From: Jannaschia maritima
GTDB lineage: Bacteria; Pseudomonadota; Alphaproteobacteria; Rhodobacterales; Rhodobacteraceae
Direction of reading: 5' to 3'
Length of the DNA stretch: 64,000 nucleotides
Assembly: GCF_030973515.1 (NCBI RefSeq)
Contig: NZ_JARGZA010000013.1
Span: 1-64,000, forward strand
This document shows positions 24,348 through 34,397 of this stretch, piece after piece. The notes beneath the pieces are model-generated. The model ran no database searches. It had not been told where the DNA came from and saw only the letters and a list, made by a program, of their open reading frames with translations. The translations under genes and the position numbers were made by a program. Each line of letters begins with the position of its first letter. The stretch's first letter is position 1.

Positions 24348-25493
24348 ATGACGGACGCGCGGGGCGTATCGGGCAGGGGTCAGGTCGATCCCTTCATCGT
24401 GATGGACGTGATGGAACGGGCCCGCCGGGCGGAAGCCGCGGGCCGCCGCGTGATCCACATGGAGGTCGGCCAACCCGGCACGCCCGCCCCCGCCGCCGCC
24501 CGCCGGGCGCTGGCAGATGCGATGGAGCGCGGACCCTTGGGCTACACAGTGGCGCTGGGCCTGCCGGACCTGCGATCGCGGATCGCGCGACACTATGCGG
24601 ACTGGTACGGCGTCGATCTGGATCCCGCCCGCGTGATCGTGACGGCGGGGGCATCGGGCGCCTTCGTCCTGGCCTTCACCGCCCTCTTCGACGCGGGCGA
24701 CCGGGTCGGGCTGGGACTGCCCGGCTATCCGTCCTATCGCCAGATCCTGCGGGCCCTGTCCCTCGTTCCCGTCGGAGTGCAGGCACAGGCCGCGAACGGA
24801 TTGCAACCGGTTGCAAGCGACGTGTCCGACGATCTGGCCGGGTTCATCGTCGCGTCGCCCGCCAACCCCACCGGCACCATGCTGGACTGCACCGCCTTGC
24901 AAGCGGTCGCGGACCGATGCTCAGCGATCGGCGCGCACTTCGTCAGCGACGAGATCTATCACGGGGTCGAGTTCGGACGGCGTGCCGTCACGGCGCTGGA
25001 GGTGTCCGAAGACGCGACGGTCATGAATTCCTTTTCGAAGTACTTCTCGATGACGGGGTGGCGCGTGGGCTGGATGGTCGTGCCGGGCCGGCACGTTCGG
25101 ACGTACGAACGCCTGGCCCAGAACATGTTCATCTGTCCGCCCCATGCCAGCCAGGTCGCCGCGCTGCATGCGCTCGACGCGGCCGAGGAACTCGACGCCA
25201 ACGTCCGCGTCTATGCGGCGAACCGCGACCTGATGTTGGACCGGCTACCGGACTTGGGGCTTACGCCCGTCGCGCCGCCGGACGGTGCCTTCTACGTCTA
25301 TGCGGACGTGTCCCACCTGACGGATGACAGCGTGGCCTTGGCGGCGGACATCCTGGACCGCACCGGCGTCGCGGTGACGCCGGGGGTCGACTTCGATCCC
25401 GATCGGGGCCGGCGGACCCTGCGCCTGTCCTATGCCCGCACCACCGCCGAGGTGGAGGAGGGACTGGACCGCCTGCGCGGGATGCGCGGATGA
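24348..25493 (+). CDS. class I/II PLP-dependent aminotransferase
   Basis: A 381-residue fold-type I enzyme. GQPGTPAPAAARRAL at the substrate-proximal end, VTAGASGAFVLAF, the Asn in SPANPTGT, the Asp/Tyr in VSDEIYHGVEF, and the PLP-binding Lys in NSFSKYFSMTGWRVGW mark an aspartate-aminotransferase-like enzyme. Substrate cannot be fixed from sequence. ATG 24348 follows GGCGGAGGGGCGG; reading upstream is shadow. Its last bases overlap the amidase start (ATGA), so the two are co-transcribed although no metabolic link is obvious. Confidence 0.92.
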   Translation: MTDARGVSGRGQVDPFIVMDVMERARRAEAAGRRVIHMEVGQPGTPAPAAARRALADAMERGPLGYTVALGLPDLRSRIARHYADWYGVDLDPARVIVTAGASGAFVLAFTALFDAGDRVGLGLPGYPSYRQILRALSLVPVGVQAQAANGLQPVASDVSDDLAGFIVASPANPTGTMLDCTALQAVADRCSAIGAHFVSDEIYHGVEFGRRAVTALEVSEDATVMNSFSKYFSMTGWRVGWMVVPGRHVRTYERLAQNMFICPPHASQVAALHALDAAEELDANVRVYAANRDLMLDRLPDLGLTPVAPPDGAFYVYADVSHLTDDSVALAADILDRTGVAVTPGVDFDPDRGRRTLRLSYARTTAEVEEGLDRLRGMRG

Positions 25494-26575
25494 TACGTCG
25501 GACGGCGCTCCTGCTCGTGATCTTGTGGCCCCATGCGATCTGGGCCGACGTGATCGTCCGAAGGGTGGACACGACCTTGGACGGACCCGATGGAACCGTG
25601 ACCGTGACCCTATCCGAACCGGCGCCCTGGACCGTCCGCATGTTGGGCGCGCCGCCCGCCCTCGCGGTCGGCCTGCCGCCTGGCGCCGCGGCGGATGCGG
25701 CGCTCGATCTGCGGACGGGACCGGACGGAAGCATGGTCCTGCGCGTGCCGCTGCCCGTGGCGGCGACGGTCGCGTCCGCCGAGATGCGGACCGGCACCGA
25801 CGCTGCCGTCATCGCCATCGACATCAGGATGAACCCACAACCCGTTGAAGACGTTCTGGGTGATGCTGGAACGGGGGCGGTCACCATCGCCTTGGATCCC
25901 GGGCACGGCGGCGTCGATCCCGGCGCCCTGCGCGGGACGGCGAACGAGGCAGATCTCATGCTGTCCTTCGCCCGCGAGGTCGCGGAGGTGTTGCGGCGCG
26001 CGGGCTTCCGCGTCGTCCTGACCCGCGAGGACGACGCCTTCGTCAGCCTGCCCGGCCGGGTCAGCGCCGCGCGCGCCGCCGGGGCCGACGTCCTCCTGTC
26101 GCTCCACGCGGACGCGGTCGCGGGGGGCGGGGCGTCGGGGGCCACGATCTATGCGCTGTCGACCGACGATCCCGACGCCCTGACGGCCGAGTTGCTGACG
26201 CGGCACGGGCAGGGCGACAGGCTCGCCGGGGTCGAGCTGGATGCCCCTGGCGACGAAGTGGCGGGCGTGCTGATGGACCTCGCACGGCAGGACACCGGCC
26301 CACGGGCCGAAGCGCTGGCCGACGACCTGCTGGACGCGTTCCGGGATGCGGGCATCGACCTGCACAAGCGACCCCTCCAGGGGGCGGCCTTCACCGTCCT
26401 GAAGGCGCCCGAGATTCCGTCCCTCCTGCTGGAACTGGGGTTCATGTCGGACCCGCGCGATCTGCGCAACATCCAGGACCCGGTCTGGCGCGCGATCATG
26501 GCACAGGCCATCGCGGATGGGATCGCGGCCTGGACCCTCGACGATGCGGTCGCCGCGGGCCGCCGCATGCGCTGA
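25490..26575 (+). CDS. amiC: N-acetylmuramoyl-L-alanine amidase (Amidase_3)
   Basis: A periplasmic zinc enzyme that removes stem peptides from peptidoglycan at cell separation. The 361-residue protein has a signal peptide (about residues 1-19), an AMIN-like region to about 125, and the catalytic domain with zinc ligands His139 (ALDPGHGG), Glu153 (ANEADL), the His in LLSLHAD, and the catalytic Glu in LLLELGFMSD. Family members are switched on by degenerate LytM factors such as the one at 1.8 kb. It is translationally coupled to the aminotransferase before it and followed by PBP1A after 97 bp. Confidence 0.93.
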   Translation: MIRRTALLLVILWPHAIWADVIVRRVDTTLDGPDGTVTVTLSEPAPWTVRMLGAPPALAVGLPPGAAADAALDLRTGPDGSMVLRVPLPVAATVASAEMRTGTDAAVIAIDIRMNPQPVEDVLGDAGTGAVTIALDPGHGGVDPGALRGTANEADLMLSFAREVAEVLRRAGFRVVLTREDDAFVSLPGRVSAARAAGADVLLSLHADAVAGGGASGATIYALSTDDPDALTAELLTRHGQGDRLAGVELDAPGDEVAGVLMDLARQDTGPRAEALADDLLDAFRDAGIDLHKRPLQGAAFTVLKAPEIPSLLLELGFMSDPRDLRNIQDPVWRAIMAQAIADGIAAWTLDDAVAAGRRMR

Positions 26576-26672
26576 ACCCTGCCGACGTGCCGTCGTTTCG
26601 TGAACGAACCTGGCCTTCCGGGTCCGCGGTGGGGGTGCTAGGTCTGATCCATCGGGTACCGGGGAAGCAGGC

Positions 26673-29216
26673 ATGATCCAGACCGCGAATCGCGCGCTGA
26701 CGGGCGCGACCATGTTCGTCCTGTCCACCATCGGGGGCATCTTCTCGGCGGTGACGCTGGGCATCGTCGCGGCGGCCATCGCCATCGGCGGCGTCTTGTG
26801 GATGTATGGCCGCGATCTGCCCAACCACGAGCAGTTGGCTCAGTACGCACCGCCCACGATCAGCCGCATCTATTCGGGCGAGGGTCGCCTGATGGACGAG
26901 TTCGCGCGCGAGCGTCGCCTCTTCGCTCCGGCGGAGGAGATCCCCGATCTCGTCAAGCAGGCCTTCATCAGCGCGGAGGACAAGAACTTCTACCTTCATG
27001 CCGGGTACGACCCGCGCGCCATCGTCGCCGCCGCCGTGGAGGCCGTGGCCTCCCGGGGGCAGGAGGTGCGCGGCGCGTCGACGATCCCGCAGCAGGTGGT
27101 GAAGAACTTCCTCCTGAACGCCGACCGTCGGGCCGAGCGCAAGATTAAGGAGATCATCCTCGCCTCCCGGATCGAGGGGACGCTGAGCAAGGAGGAGATC
27201 CTGGAGCTGTACCTCAACGAGATCTTCCTGGGGCAGAACAGCTATGGCGTCGCGTCGGCGGCGCAGACCTATTTCAACAAGGTCCTGGGCGAGCTGTCCC
27301 TGGAGGAGGTGGCCTATCTGGCCACGCTGCCCAAGCGGCCATCGACCCTGCACCCGGTCCGCAACATGGAGTACGCGATTGAGCGGCGGAACTACGTCCT
27401 GCGCGAGATGTTCCAGAACGGCTACATCACGCGGGGCGAGATGCAGACGGCGCAGGCCAAGCCGCTGCTGACGGTCCAGTCGGGCCACATCGCGCCGTTC
27501 CGGGCTGGCCTGCCGCCCCGCGACTACTTCACCGACGAGATCCGGCGCCAGTTGACCGAGCAGTTCGGCGAGGACGAGTTCTTCACGCAGGGCTTCAGCG
27601 TGCGCGCTACCATCGACGCGGAGCTTCAAGCCACCGCCGCCCGCGCGCTGCGCACGGCGTTGCAGGACTACGACCGCAACCGCGGCGAATGGCGCGGCAC
27701 GGGGCAGACCATCGACACCGCCCTGCTGGACGGCGACGGATGGCGCGCCGCCCTGGACGCGACGAAGGTGCCGCGCGACATCGACCTCGGGGGGGCATGG
27801 CGTCCGGCCGTGGTGCTCGACGTCGCGGACCAGGCTTTGACCGTGGGCGTGGAAGGGGTGGAGGCGGCCGGCACCGTGCCGCGGTCCGACATCCAATGGC
27901 TGCGCGGCGACTTCTTCGACAACTTCGACCCGGGCGACGTCGTCCTGGTGCGCGCCGAAGGCGATGCCTGGTCGCTCCGTCAGGTGCCGGAGGTGCAGGG
28001 CGGCTTCATGGCGATGGACGTCAACACCGGCCGCGTCCTGGCGATGCAGGGCGGCTTCAGCTATCAGCATTCGGTCTTCAACCGGGCCACGCAGGCGACG
28101 CGGCAGCCCGGGTCAAGCTTCAAGCCGTTCGTCTATGCCGCGGCGCTGGACAGCGGGTACCAGCCCAACACCATCGTCGTGGACGCCCCCATCGAGATCG
28201 ACCAGGGCAACGGCGAGATCTGGCGTCCGAAGAACGCGTCCAACAAGTTCTACGGCCCCTCGCCATTACGGACGGGGATCGAACGGTCGCGGAATCTAAT
28301 GACGGTGCGCTTGGCGCAGGATGTCGGCATGGATACGGTCGCGCGCTACGCCGAGAAGTTCGGCGTCTACGACCGCATGCCGGAGCTTCTGGCCAACAGC
28401 CTGGGGTCGCAGGAGACGACGCTCTACAAGATGGTGGCGGCCTATGCGATGTTCGCCAACGGCGGCGAGCGTGTCGAGCCGACGCTGGTGGACCGCATCC
28501 AGGACCGCGACGGGCAGACCGTGTACGCGCACGACCGCCGGGTCTGCCTGGACTGCGACCGCTTCGCCAGCTTGCCGGACGGGCAGGCGCCGCGGATCGA
28601 GTCCCGGCGCGAGCGTGTGATGGACCCGATCACGGCCTATCAGCTGACCAGCATGATGAAGGGCGTGGTCGACCGGGGCACCGCGTCGCGGACCGTCAAC
28701 CTGTCCGTGCCGATCGCGGGCAAGACGGGCACGACCAACGACAGCAAGGACGTCTGGTTCGTGGGCTTCTCGTCCACCATCGTCGCGGGCTGCTATATCG
28801 GCTTCGACCGGCCGCGGAACCTGGGGCGCGGGGCGTCGGGCGGCGGGACCTGCGGGCCGGTGTTCGACGACTTCATGGAGGAGGCGATCGCCAAATACGG
28901 CGGCGGTCCGTTCGAGGTGCCGCCGGGCGGCTACTTCCAGAACATCGACCGGTACAGCGGTGCGCGACTCCCGGCGGACGCGTCGGGCGACCATGTCGTG
29001 GCCGAGTACTTCCGCGAGGGCGCGGACCTGTTCGCCGGACTGGGCGCGGGACTGGTGATCGACGGCGGCTTCGCGATGGCGGGCGATCTGCCGCTCTATG
29101 GCCGGGGCGAGGACGCCGCCGACGAGGGGACGCAGGTCCAGACATCGACGGGGGACAGGGTCGTGGTGCCGCCGCGCGCGACGTTCGGCACGCTGTCCTC
29201 CGGCGGGCTCTACTGA
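26673..29216 (+). CDS. mrcA: penicillin-binding protein 1A
   Basis: A bifunctional peptidoglycan glycosyltransferase/transpeptidase. The 847-residue protein has an N-terminal membrane helix (about residues 15-45), the glycosyltransferase domain with the catalytic Glu near residue 102 in ISAEDKNFY and GASTIPQQVVKN, a connecting domain, and the transpeptidase with Ser481 in QPGSSFKPF, the SxN motif in ERSRNLM, and KTGTTND. Length and order match class A PBPs. It lies directly downstream of the amidase gene, so synthesis and cleavage enzymes sit together. Confidence 0.96.
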   Translation: MIQTANRALTGATMFVLSTIGGIFSAVTLGIVAAAIAIGGVLWMYGRDLPNHEQLAQYAPPTISRIYSGEGRLMDEFARERRLFAPAEEIPDLVKQAFISAEDKNFYLHAGYDPRAIVAAAVEAVASRGQEVRGASTIPQQVVKNFLLNADRRAERKIKEIILASRIEGTLSKEEILELYLNEIFLGQNSYGVASAAQTYFNKVLGELSLEEVAYLATLPKRPSTLHPVRNMEYAIERRNYVLREMFQNGYITRGEMQTAQAKPLLTVQSGHIAPFRAGLPPRDYFTDEIRRQLTEQFGEDEFFTQGFSVRATIDAELQATAARALRTALQDYDRNRGEWRGTGQTIDTALLDGDGWRAALDATKVPRDIDLGGAWRPAVVLDVADQALTVGVEGVEAAGTVPRSDIQWLRGDFFDNFDPGDVVLVRAEGDAWSLRQVPEVQGGFMAMDVNTGRVLAMQGGFSYQHSVFNRATQATRQPGSSFKPFVYAAALDSGYQPNTIVVDAPIEIDQGNGEIWRPKNASNKFYGPSPLRTGIERSRNLMTVRLAQDVGMDTVARYAEKFGVYDRMPELLANSLGSQETTLYKMVAAYAMFANGGERVEPTLVDRIQDRDGQTVYAHDRRVCLDCDRFASLPDGQAPRIESRRERVMDPITAYQLTSMMKGVVDRGTASRTVNLSVPIAGKTGTTNDSKDVWFVGFSSTIVAGCYIGFDRPRNLGRGASGGGTCGPVFDDFMEEAIAKYGGGPFEVPPGGYFQNIDRYSGARLPADASGDHVVAEYFREGADLFAGLGAGLVIDGGFAMAGDLPLYGRGEDAADEGTQVQTSTGDRVVVPPRATFGTLSSGGLY

Positions 29217-29254
29217 CGGCGTGAGGGCGTCGCGGTCGGGGTGCGCGGGCCGCG

Positions 29255-30094
29255 TCAGGCGTCCGCGACCACCCGCGCCAGGGCGCACCACCCTTCCAGG
29301 GGCACGACTTCCGCCCGGTCGGTGGGGCGCAGGCCGGCCGCGCGCAGCCGGTCCTCCACATCCGGGCCCAGCCCCTTCAATGCCGCGCGCAGCATCTTGC
29401 GGCGCTGGTTGAACCCTATCGCGACCACCCGCTGCAATACGACTGGATCGGCGGGGAAGCGGGGCGCGGGCAGGGCGGCCAGGTGGACGACGGCGGAATG
29501 GACCTTGGGCGGCGGAAGGAACGCCTCCGGCGGCAGGGACATCACGATCCGCGGCTCGGCCCGCCATTGCGCCAGGACGGCCAAGCGGCCATAGGCCTTC
29601 GATCCCGGCATCGCCGTGATGCGCTGCGCGACCTCGCGCTGGAACATCAGCGTCAGCGACGACCAGGGCGGCGGCCAATCGGGCGGCGTCAGCCAGCGGA
29701 CCAGCAGCTCGGTCCCCACGTTGTAGGGCAGGTTCGCGATCACCTTCCACGGCGCCGTCAGGTGGGCCGTGGGGTCCACCGCCAGGGCGTCGCCCTCCAA
29801 CGCCGTCAGCCGCCCGGGATAGGCCGCCGCGATCTCGGCCAGGGCGGGCAGGGCGCGGGGGTCCTTCTCGACCGCCAGGACGTGGGCGGCCCCCTCGGCC
29901 AGCAGGCCGCGGGTCAAGCCGCCGGGACCCGGCCCGACCTCCAGCACCTGCGCGCCCGCCGCGCCGCCCAGGCGGGCGATGCGCGCGGTCAGGTTCAGAT
30001 CGAGCAGGAAGTTCTGACCCAGCGCCTTGCGGGCGCGTAGTTCGTGGGCTGCGATCACCGCCCGCAGGGGGGGCAGCCCGTCGTTGGCGGTCAT
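29255..30094 (-). CDS. rsmA: 16S rRNA (adenine1518/1519-N6)-dimethyltransferase
   Basis: Dimethylates two adenines near the 3' end of 16S rRNA. The 279-residue protein has the conserved [18 protein letters not shown], the SAM motif [16 protein letters not shown], the catalytic NLPY in [14 protein letters not shown], and VHSAVVHL followed by [15 protein letters not shown] at 30094 overlaps the pdxA stop by four bases. Last gene of the lptF-lptG-lptD-surA-pdxA-rsmA operon. Confidence 0.97.
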   Translation of the reverse strand: MTANDGLPPLRAVIAAHELRARKALGQNFLLDLNLTARIARLGGAAGAQVLEVGPGPGGLTRGLLAEGAAHVLAVEKDPRALPALAEIAAAYPGRLTALEGDALAVDPTAHLTAPWKVIANLPYNVGTELLVRWLTPPDWPPPWSSLTLMFQREVAQRITAMPGSKAYGRLAVLAQWRAEPRIVMSLPPEAFLPPPKVHSAVVHLAALPAPRFPADPVVLQRVVAIGFNQRRKMLRAALKGLGPDVEDRLRAAGLRPTDRAEVVPLEGWCALARVVADA

Positions 30095-31074
30095 CCGCGC
30101 CGGGCCGCCATGTCCCGCGCCAGCCGCAGGGCGGCGACCATCGAGGTCGGGTCGGCCCGGCCGGTGCCCGCGATGTCGAACGCCGTCCCGTGGTCGGGCG
30201 AGGTGCGGATGAACGGCAAACCCAGCGTAACGTTGACTCCACCCGCGAAGTCGATCGTCTTGATGGGGATCAGCGCCTGGTCGTGATACATGCAGACGGC
30301 CGCGTCGAAGCCGGCCCGGGCGGCGGGGTGGAACATCGTGTCGGCGGGCAGGGGGCCGAAGCAGCCCAATTCGGGGGCCAGCCGTTCGATCAGGGGGGCG
30401 ATCCAGTCCCGCTCCTGCCGCCCCATCGTGCCTCCCTCGCCCGCATGGGGGTTCAGGCCGGCCACCGCGATGCGCGGCCGCTCGATGCCGAAATCCCGCC
30501 GCAGGCCGCGATGGGTGATCCGCAGCGTCCGGTCCAGCAGGGCGGGGGTCAGCGCGTCGGCGACCCTGTCCAGCGGGATGTGGATGGTCGCGGGCACGAC
30601 GCGCAGGGCGTCGCAGGCCAGCATCATCACCACGTCCGCATCCCCCGCCAGGGCGGCCAGGTACTCCGTGTGGCCCGGATGGGCGAAGTCCGCGCCGTCC
30701 GTCAGTGCCTTCTTGTTGATCGGCGCCGTGCAGACCGCGCCCGCCACCCCGCGCCGGGTCAGGTCCACCGCCCGGGCGATGACGTCGATCACGCCGGACG
30801 CGTGCCGCGGATCGGGGCGCCCGGGCGTGGCGGGGCCCGGGATGTCGTGGGGCAGAACGCACAGGGCGTCCGGCCCGACCTCCCCCGGATCGGCAATGAC
30901 GCGGATGGGCACGCCGTGGCCTGCGAAGTGATCGGGGTTGCCGATGGCGAAGAACGGCACGTCGGGCGCCAGCGGATGCGCGCTCGCCACGACCTCCAGC
31001 CCGATCCCCGCCGGCTCGCCGCAGGTGACGGCGATTGGCGGTGCGGCCCCGTCAGGGGCGGGTGATGACGGCAT
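30091..31074 (-). CDS. pdxA: 4-hydroxythreonine-4-phosphate dehydrogenase
   Basis: Oxidises 4-phosphohydroxy-L-threonine in vitamin B6 synthesis. The 327-residue protein has [13 protein letters not shown] near the start, [17 protein letters not shown] with a metal-binding His, [10 protein letters not shown] and the metal site [15 protein letters not shown] at 31074 is chosen because it gives the usual short lead before the first strand; an in-frame ATG at 31107 is possible. The start lies inside the end of surA (about 23 bp overlap), which indicates coupling. Confidence 0.95.
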   Translation of the reverse strand: MPSSPAPDGAAPPIAVTCGEPAGIGLEVVASAHPLAPDVPFFAIGNPDHFAGHGVPIRVIADPGEVGPDALCVLPHDIPGPATPGRPDPRHASGVIDVIARAVDLTRRGVAGAVCTAPINKKALTDGADFAHPGHTEYLAALAGDADVVMMLACDALRVVPATIHIPLDRVADALTPALLDRTLRITHRGLRRDFGIERPRIAVAGLNPHAGEGGTMGRQERDWIAPLIERLAPELGCFGPLPADTMFHPAARAGFDAAVCMYHDQALIPIKTIDFAGGVNVTLGLPFIRTSPDHGTAFDIAGTGRADPTSMVAALRLARDMAARRG

Positions 31075-32254
31075 CGGCGCGCAGTGAATCGAGGTATCCG
31101 CGGGCATAGTCCGTCAAGCGCTGCGTCAGCAGCTGCTGCCCGACCCGCTGGAACAGATCCTCCGACGCGTCCGTCACGCGCTCGCACAGCATCACGAAGC
31201 GCAGGGCGCCGGCATCGGACAGCACCGTCGTGACCTCGTTCTCGTCCAGCGCAGCCAAGACCTGGCGCAGATCGGCGGGCAGTTGCGAGACGGGGAACGT
31301 CTCGCGTGCGACGGTCTGCCCCGCCACGGCGGCATAGAGGTCGTCGCAGGTATCGATCCGATCGCGGATCCGCTGCGCGCGGGCCAGGGTCTCGGGGGTG
31401 CGGCCACCGGGCAATCGCAGTTCGGCATAGTCCACCGACAGCGTGTCCGCGGTGACCGGCAGACCCTCGTCGATGGCCCGCAACAGATAGATCCCCACGA
31501 AGGCCCCCAGGTTCAGCGGGCGCGTCCGCTGGCCGGGCGCCAGCGCCAGGATCTCGCGCGACAGGGCAGGGGCAAGGCCCGCCACGGGGATCCAGTCCAG
31601 GCGTCCCCCCCGTTCCGCCGAAGGCGCACGCGAGAAGCGGCGCGCCGCTTCCTCGAACGCGGCCGGCCCGTCGATGGACGCGGCCAGCTCCTCGGTCGCG
31701 CGCAGGAATTCGTCCACGCGTTCGGGGGGCAGGGGCAGGGCGATCTCGGACAGAAGCACGCGCGTGCCCGACGTGGTCGTGCCCTGTGCCAAGGCCCGGC
31801 GCACCGTCTCCTCGGACGGGCGCGCGCGGGGGCCGAACCGGGCCTGGACCAGTTCGCGCCAAAGCAAGCCGTTGCGGACGAAGTCGCGGAACGTCTCCGG
31901 AGCGACGCCGTTGCGCTCCAACTCGGCGACGAACCGGTCGGGCGCCAGGTTCGCCCGGCCCGCGAACTCGACCATCGCGGCGTCCAGATCCTCCGCCGAC
32001 ACGTCGATCCCCTCCGCCCTGGCCGCTTGGACCTGCACCGCCTCCTCGATCAGGCGGTCCAGCGCGCTTTCGAAATCGGCGTCGGGCGCGCGCAGCAGCC
32101 CCAGGAAGCGGGCGCGTTGCTGGACCTGATATTGGTTGATGACGGTTCCGTTGACCGTGGCCACCGGCGCAAACAGCGACTGCGCCGCGGCGGGCCTGGG
32201 CATCAAGCAAAGGGCGCAGGCCACCAGCACCAGGAGGGTCGAGAGCGTCTTCAT
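31052..32254 (-). CDS. surA: SurA-like periplasmic peptidyl-prolyl isomerase/chaperone
   Basis: Folds and escorts outer-membrane barrel proteins. The 400-residue protein has a signal peptide (MKTLSTLLVLVACALCLM.. cleaved after AAAQ), an N-terminal helical chaperone domain with VNGTVINQYQVQQR, and a parvulin-like domain around residues 170-280 containing RRFSRAPSAERGGRLDWIPV. ATG at 32254 follows AAGGAC. It sits ten bases after lptD, whose product is a known SurA client, and overlaps pdxA. Confidence 0.93.
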   Translation of the reverse strand: MKTLSTLLVLVACALCLMPRPAAAQSLFAPVATVNGTVINQYQVQQRARFLGLLRAPDADFESALDRLIEEAVQVQAARAEGIDVSAEDLDAAMVEFAGRANLAPDRFVAELERNGVAPETFRDFVRNGLLWRELVQARFGPRARPSEETVRRALAQGTTTSGTRVLLSEIALPLPPERVDEFLRATEELAASIDGPAAFEEAARRFSRAPSAERGGRLDWIPVAGLAPALSREILALAPGQRTRPLNLGAFVGIYLLRAIDEGLPVTADTLSVDYAELRLPGGRTPETLARAQRIRDRIDTCDDLYAAVAGQTVARETFPVSQLPADLRQVLAALDENEVTTVLSDAGALRFVMLCERVTDASEDLFQRVGQQLLTQRLTDYARGYLDSLRADAVITRP

Positions 32255-32264
32255 CGATGGGTCC

Positions 32265-34397
32265 TTACGTGCCGCAGCGGTTCCGCCGCTTCCTTGCATC
32301 ATCCGCGCCGAATCCCGCAAGCTCGACGCTCAGCCCGAACAGCGTCGTCGATTGCAGGACCGACCCGGAGGTGAACCGCCGCTCGACGTCGAAATCGACC
32401 GTCACGCAATCGGAGCGATAGGTCAGACCGATCCCCGCGCGGCTGGCGTCGTTCGTCACGAAGTCATAGCGCCAGTTGACGCGGCCCGTCCAGTCGGCGG
32501 TCAGGTCCACGCCCGCGTCCAGGCCCCACTCGGACGTGTCGATCGGCCGCCCCGCCGCGGCGTCCGCTTCCAGAAAGGTATAGCGTGTCTCCAGCCGCGC
32601 ATCCGCGTCGCGCCACCGCAGGATCGTCTCGGACCGCGACACGTCCAGGCGGTCGTCGAACAAGGTCCGCGACAGCACCGAGATGCGCTCGCCCGTGCCC
32701 GCGGCCAGCGACACCAGCCAATCCGAAGCCTTCGAATCCAGACCCGTCCCCGTCGGGAACTGCGTCAAGTCGCGGGTGCGGAAGGTGCGACCGACGAAGG
32801 CGTCCACCGACCAGCCCTCCAACGGTTCGCGCGCATAGGACAGGCCCAGGTTCACCCGGCGACCCAACTCGCGCACGTCACGGCCGGGAAAGCGCGAGGT
32901 GGCGGTCAGGTTGCCCTCGTCGAACTCCGGCGTGATGCTGTCCTCGTTGGGGACCGCGGGGCGGCGGTCGGGCGCCAGGACGATCTGGGCGATCGACTGC
33001 AGGACGTGCCGCACGGTGCCGTCGTGGCGCACGAGGGGCAGGCGCGCCTCCAGCCCGGCATACGGGACGAAGCGCGTGACCATCCGGTCCGCGAAGGTCG
33101 GGTCCTGCGCCACTTGGTAGACGTCCAAATGCCCTTCGGCGAAGGCGGTCGTCACCAGGCCCGGTCCCAGGACCCAATGCCGCCGCCACCCGGCCGAGGC
33201 CGACAGCCGCGCCACGTCCCGCGCGGAGGACGGGGGGAAGCCCGGGGGGGCGACGCTGACCGGCCGTTCCCGTCCGTGCGCCTCGATCTGCCAACTTCTG
33301 ATGCCGCCCCACAGGTCGCGGCGCTGCTCGCGGGTCAACGTCACCACGCGGGACGGCAGCGTGTCGCTACGCTCGCCGTCGCGCAGGGTGCGGAAGGCGA
33401 TGACCTCCGCCAGGATCCGGTTGTCGCGTTCCACCCGCGACAGGGCGATGCGGCTGTCCAGGCGGTCCTTCTCGGTGATCGCATAGTCCAGCAGGTACGT
33501 GTCGTCCGTGACGGCCTCCAGGTCGAAGTCGAGCCGGTAGTTTAGCGGAAGCACGAACGACCCGTCCGCGAAGACATAGCCACGGGTGGATCCGCGGCGG
33601 GTGTCGTCGCGACCGAACGCCCCTTCGATGGCGAAGGCGCCCGCGTCGAACGCCTGACGGTACCGCAGGTTCAGCGCCGTAGCGCCCCGGTTCGTGGCGA
33701 ACGGCGCCACGGTCAGATCCCGCGACGGCCCCAGCGCGACGAAGTAGGGGACCGTTACGCCGGTCCCCAGGATGTCGTCCGACCGGAACCGCGGAGCTAG
33801 GAACCCGGTCGACCGCGCGAGCCCGGGTCCCGGCAGTCGTAGGGTCGGGAACCAGGCAACGGGCACGCCGGCGACCTCGAAGCGCGCGCCTTCGAAGTAG
33901 AGTTGTCGCTCGACCTCGTCGCGGACGATCCGGCGGGCACGGATCTGCCACAGCGGCGTGGGTCGGTCGGCGCAGACCTCGCAGGAGGACGCCACCGTCT
34001 CGTAGAGTTGCGTGTAGCGTCCCGCCTCGTCGCGTACGACCTCGTTGGCGGCGATCTGCAGGCGGCGGTCCAGGACCAGCCTGGCCCCGCGCAGCACGGA
34101 GCCGCGCAGGTCGCGCGATAGCGACGCGAAGTCGGCGACCAGGATCGATCGGTCCCCGTCGACCAGCGTCAACGGCCCCTCGACCAGCAGGCGATCCTCC
34201 TCGCGCAGATAGGTCAGCCGGCGCGCGCGCAGGACGCGTCCATCGGCGAATATCTCGACCGCGCCGCTGGCTGTCAGGCTGCCCTGGTCGAAGGCGATGT
34301 CGTCGGCGACCAGCGTCGCGGGACCCGTCTGTGCCCGCGCCGCAGGGGCGGTCGCGATCAGCATGGCGACCAGGAGATAGGCGAATCCCTTCCCCAT
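32265..34397 (-). CDS. lptD: LPS-assembly outer-membrane protein LptD
   Basis: Inserts lipopolysaccharide into the outer leaflet. The 710-residue protein has a signal peptide (ending near ARAQ), an OstA/LptA-like N-terminal domain with LVADDIAFDQGSLTASGAVEI (about residues 28-110), and a large beta-barrel. A CxxC (SSCEVC) near residue 140 and Cys near the C-terminus (DCVTV, NRCGT) could form the barrel-to-jellyroll disulfides. Smaller than E. coli LptD (784), as usual in alphaproteobacteria. ATG shares one base with the lptG stop (TGATG). Confidence 0.95.
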   Translation of the reverse strand: MGKGFAYLLVAMLIATAPAARAQTGPATLVADDIAFDQGSLTASGAVEIFADGRVLRARRLTYLREEDRLLVEGPLTLVDGDRSILVADFASLSRDLRGSVLRGARLVLDRRLQIAANEVVRDEAGRYTQLYETVASSCEVCADRPTPLWQIRARRIVRDEVERQLYFEGARFEVAGVPVAWFPTLRLPGPGLARSTGFLAPRFRSDDILGTGVTVPYFVALGPSRDLTVAPFATNRGATALNLRYRQAFDAGAFAIEGAFGRDDTRRGSTRGYVFADGSFVLPLNYRLDFDLEAVTDDTYLLDYAITEKDRLDSRIALSRVERDNRILAEVIAFRTLRDGERSDTLPSRVVTLTREQRRDLWGGIRSWQIEAHGRERPVSVAPPGFPPSSARDVARLSASAGWRRHWVLGPGLVTTAFAEGHLDVYQVAQDPTFADRMVTRFVPYAGLEARLPLVRHDGTVRHVLQSIAQIVLAPDRRPAVPNEDSITPEFDEGNLTATSRFPGRDVRELGRRVNLGLSYAREPLEGWSVDAFVGRTFRTRDLTQFPTGTGLDSKASDWLVSLAAGTGERISVLSRTLFDDRLDVSRSETILRWRDADARLETRYTFLEADAAAGRPIDTSEWGLDAGVDLTADWTGRVNWRYDFVTNDASRAGIGLTYRSDCVTVDFDVERRFTSGSVLQSTTLFGLSVELAGFGADDARKRRNRCGT

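Noticed and set aside
26594-26607. TTCGT-GA-ACGAA inverted repeat upstream of mrcA
   Set aside because: Only five paired bases per arm; too short to support an operator call.
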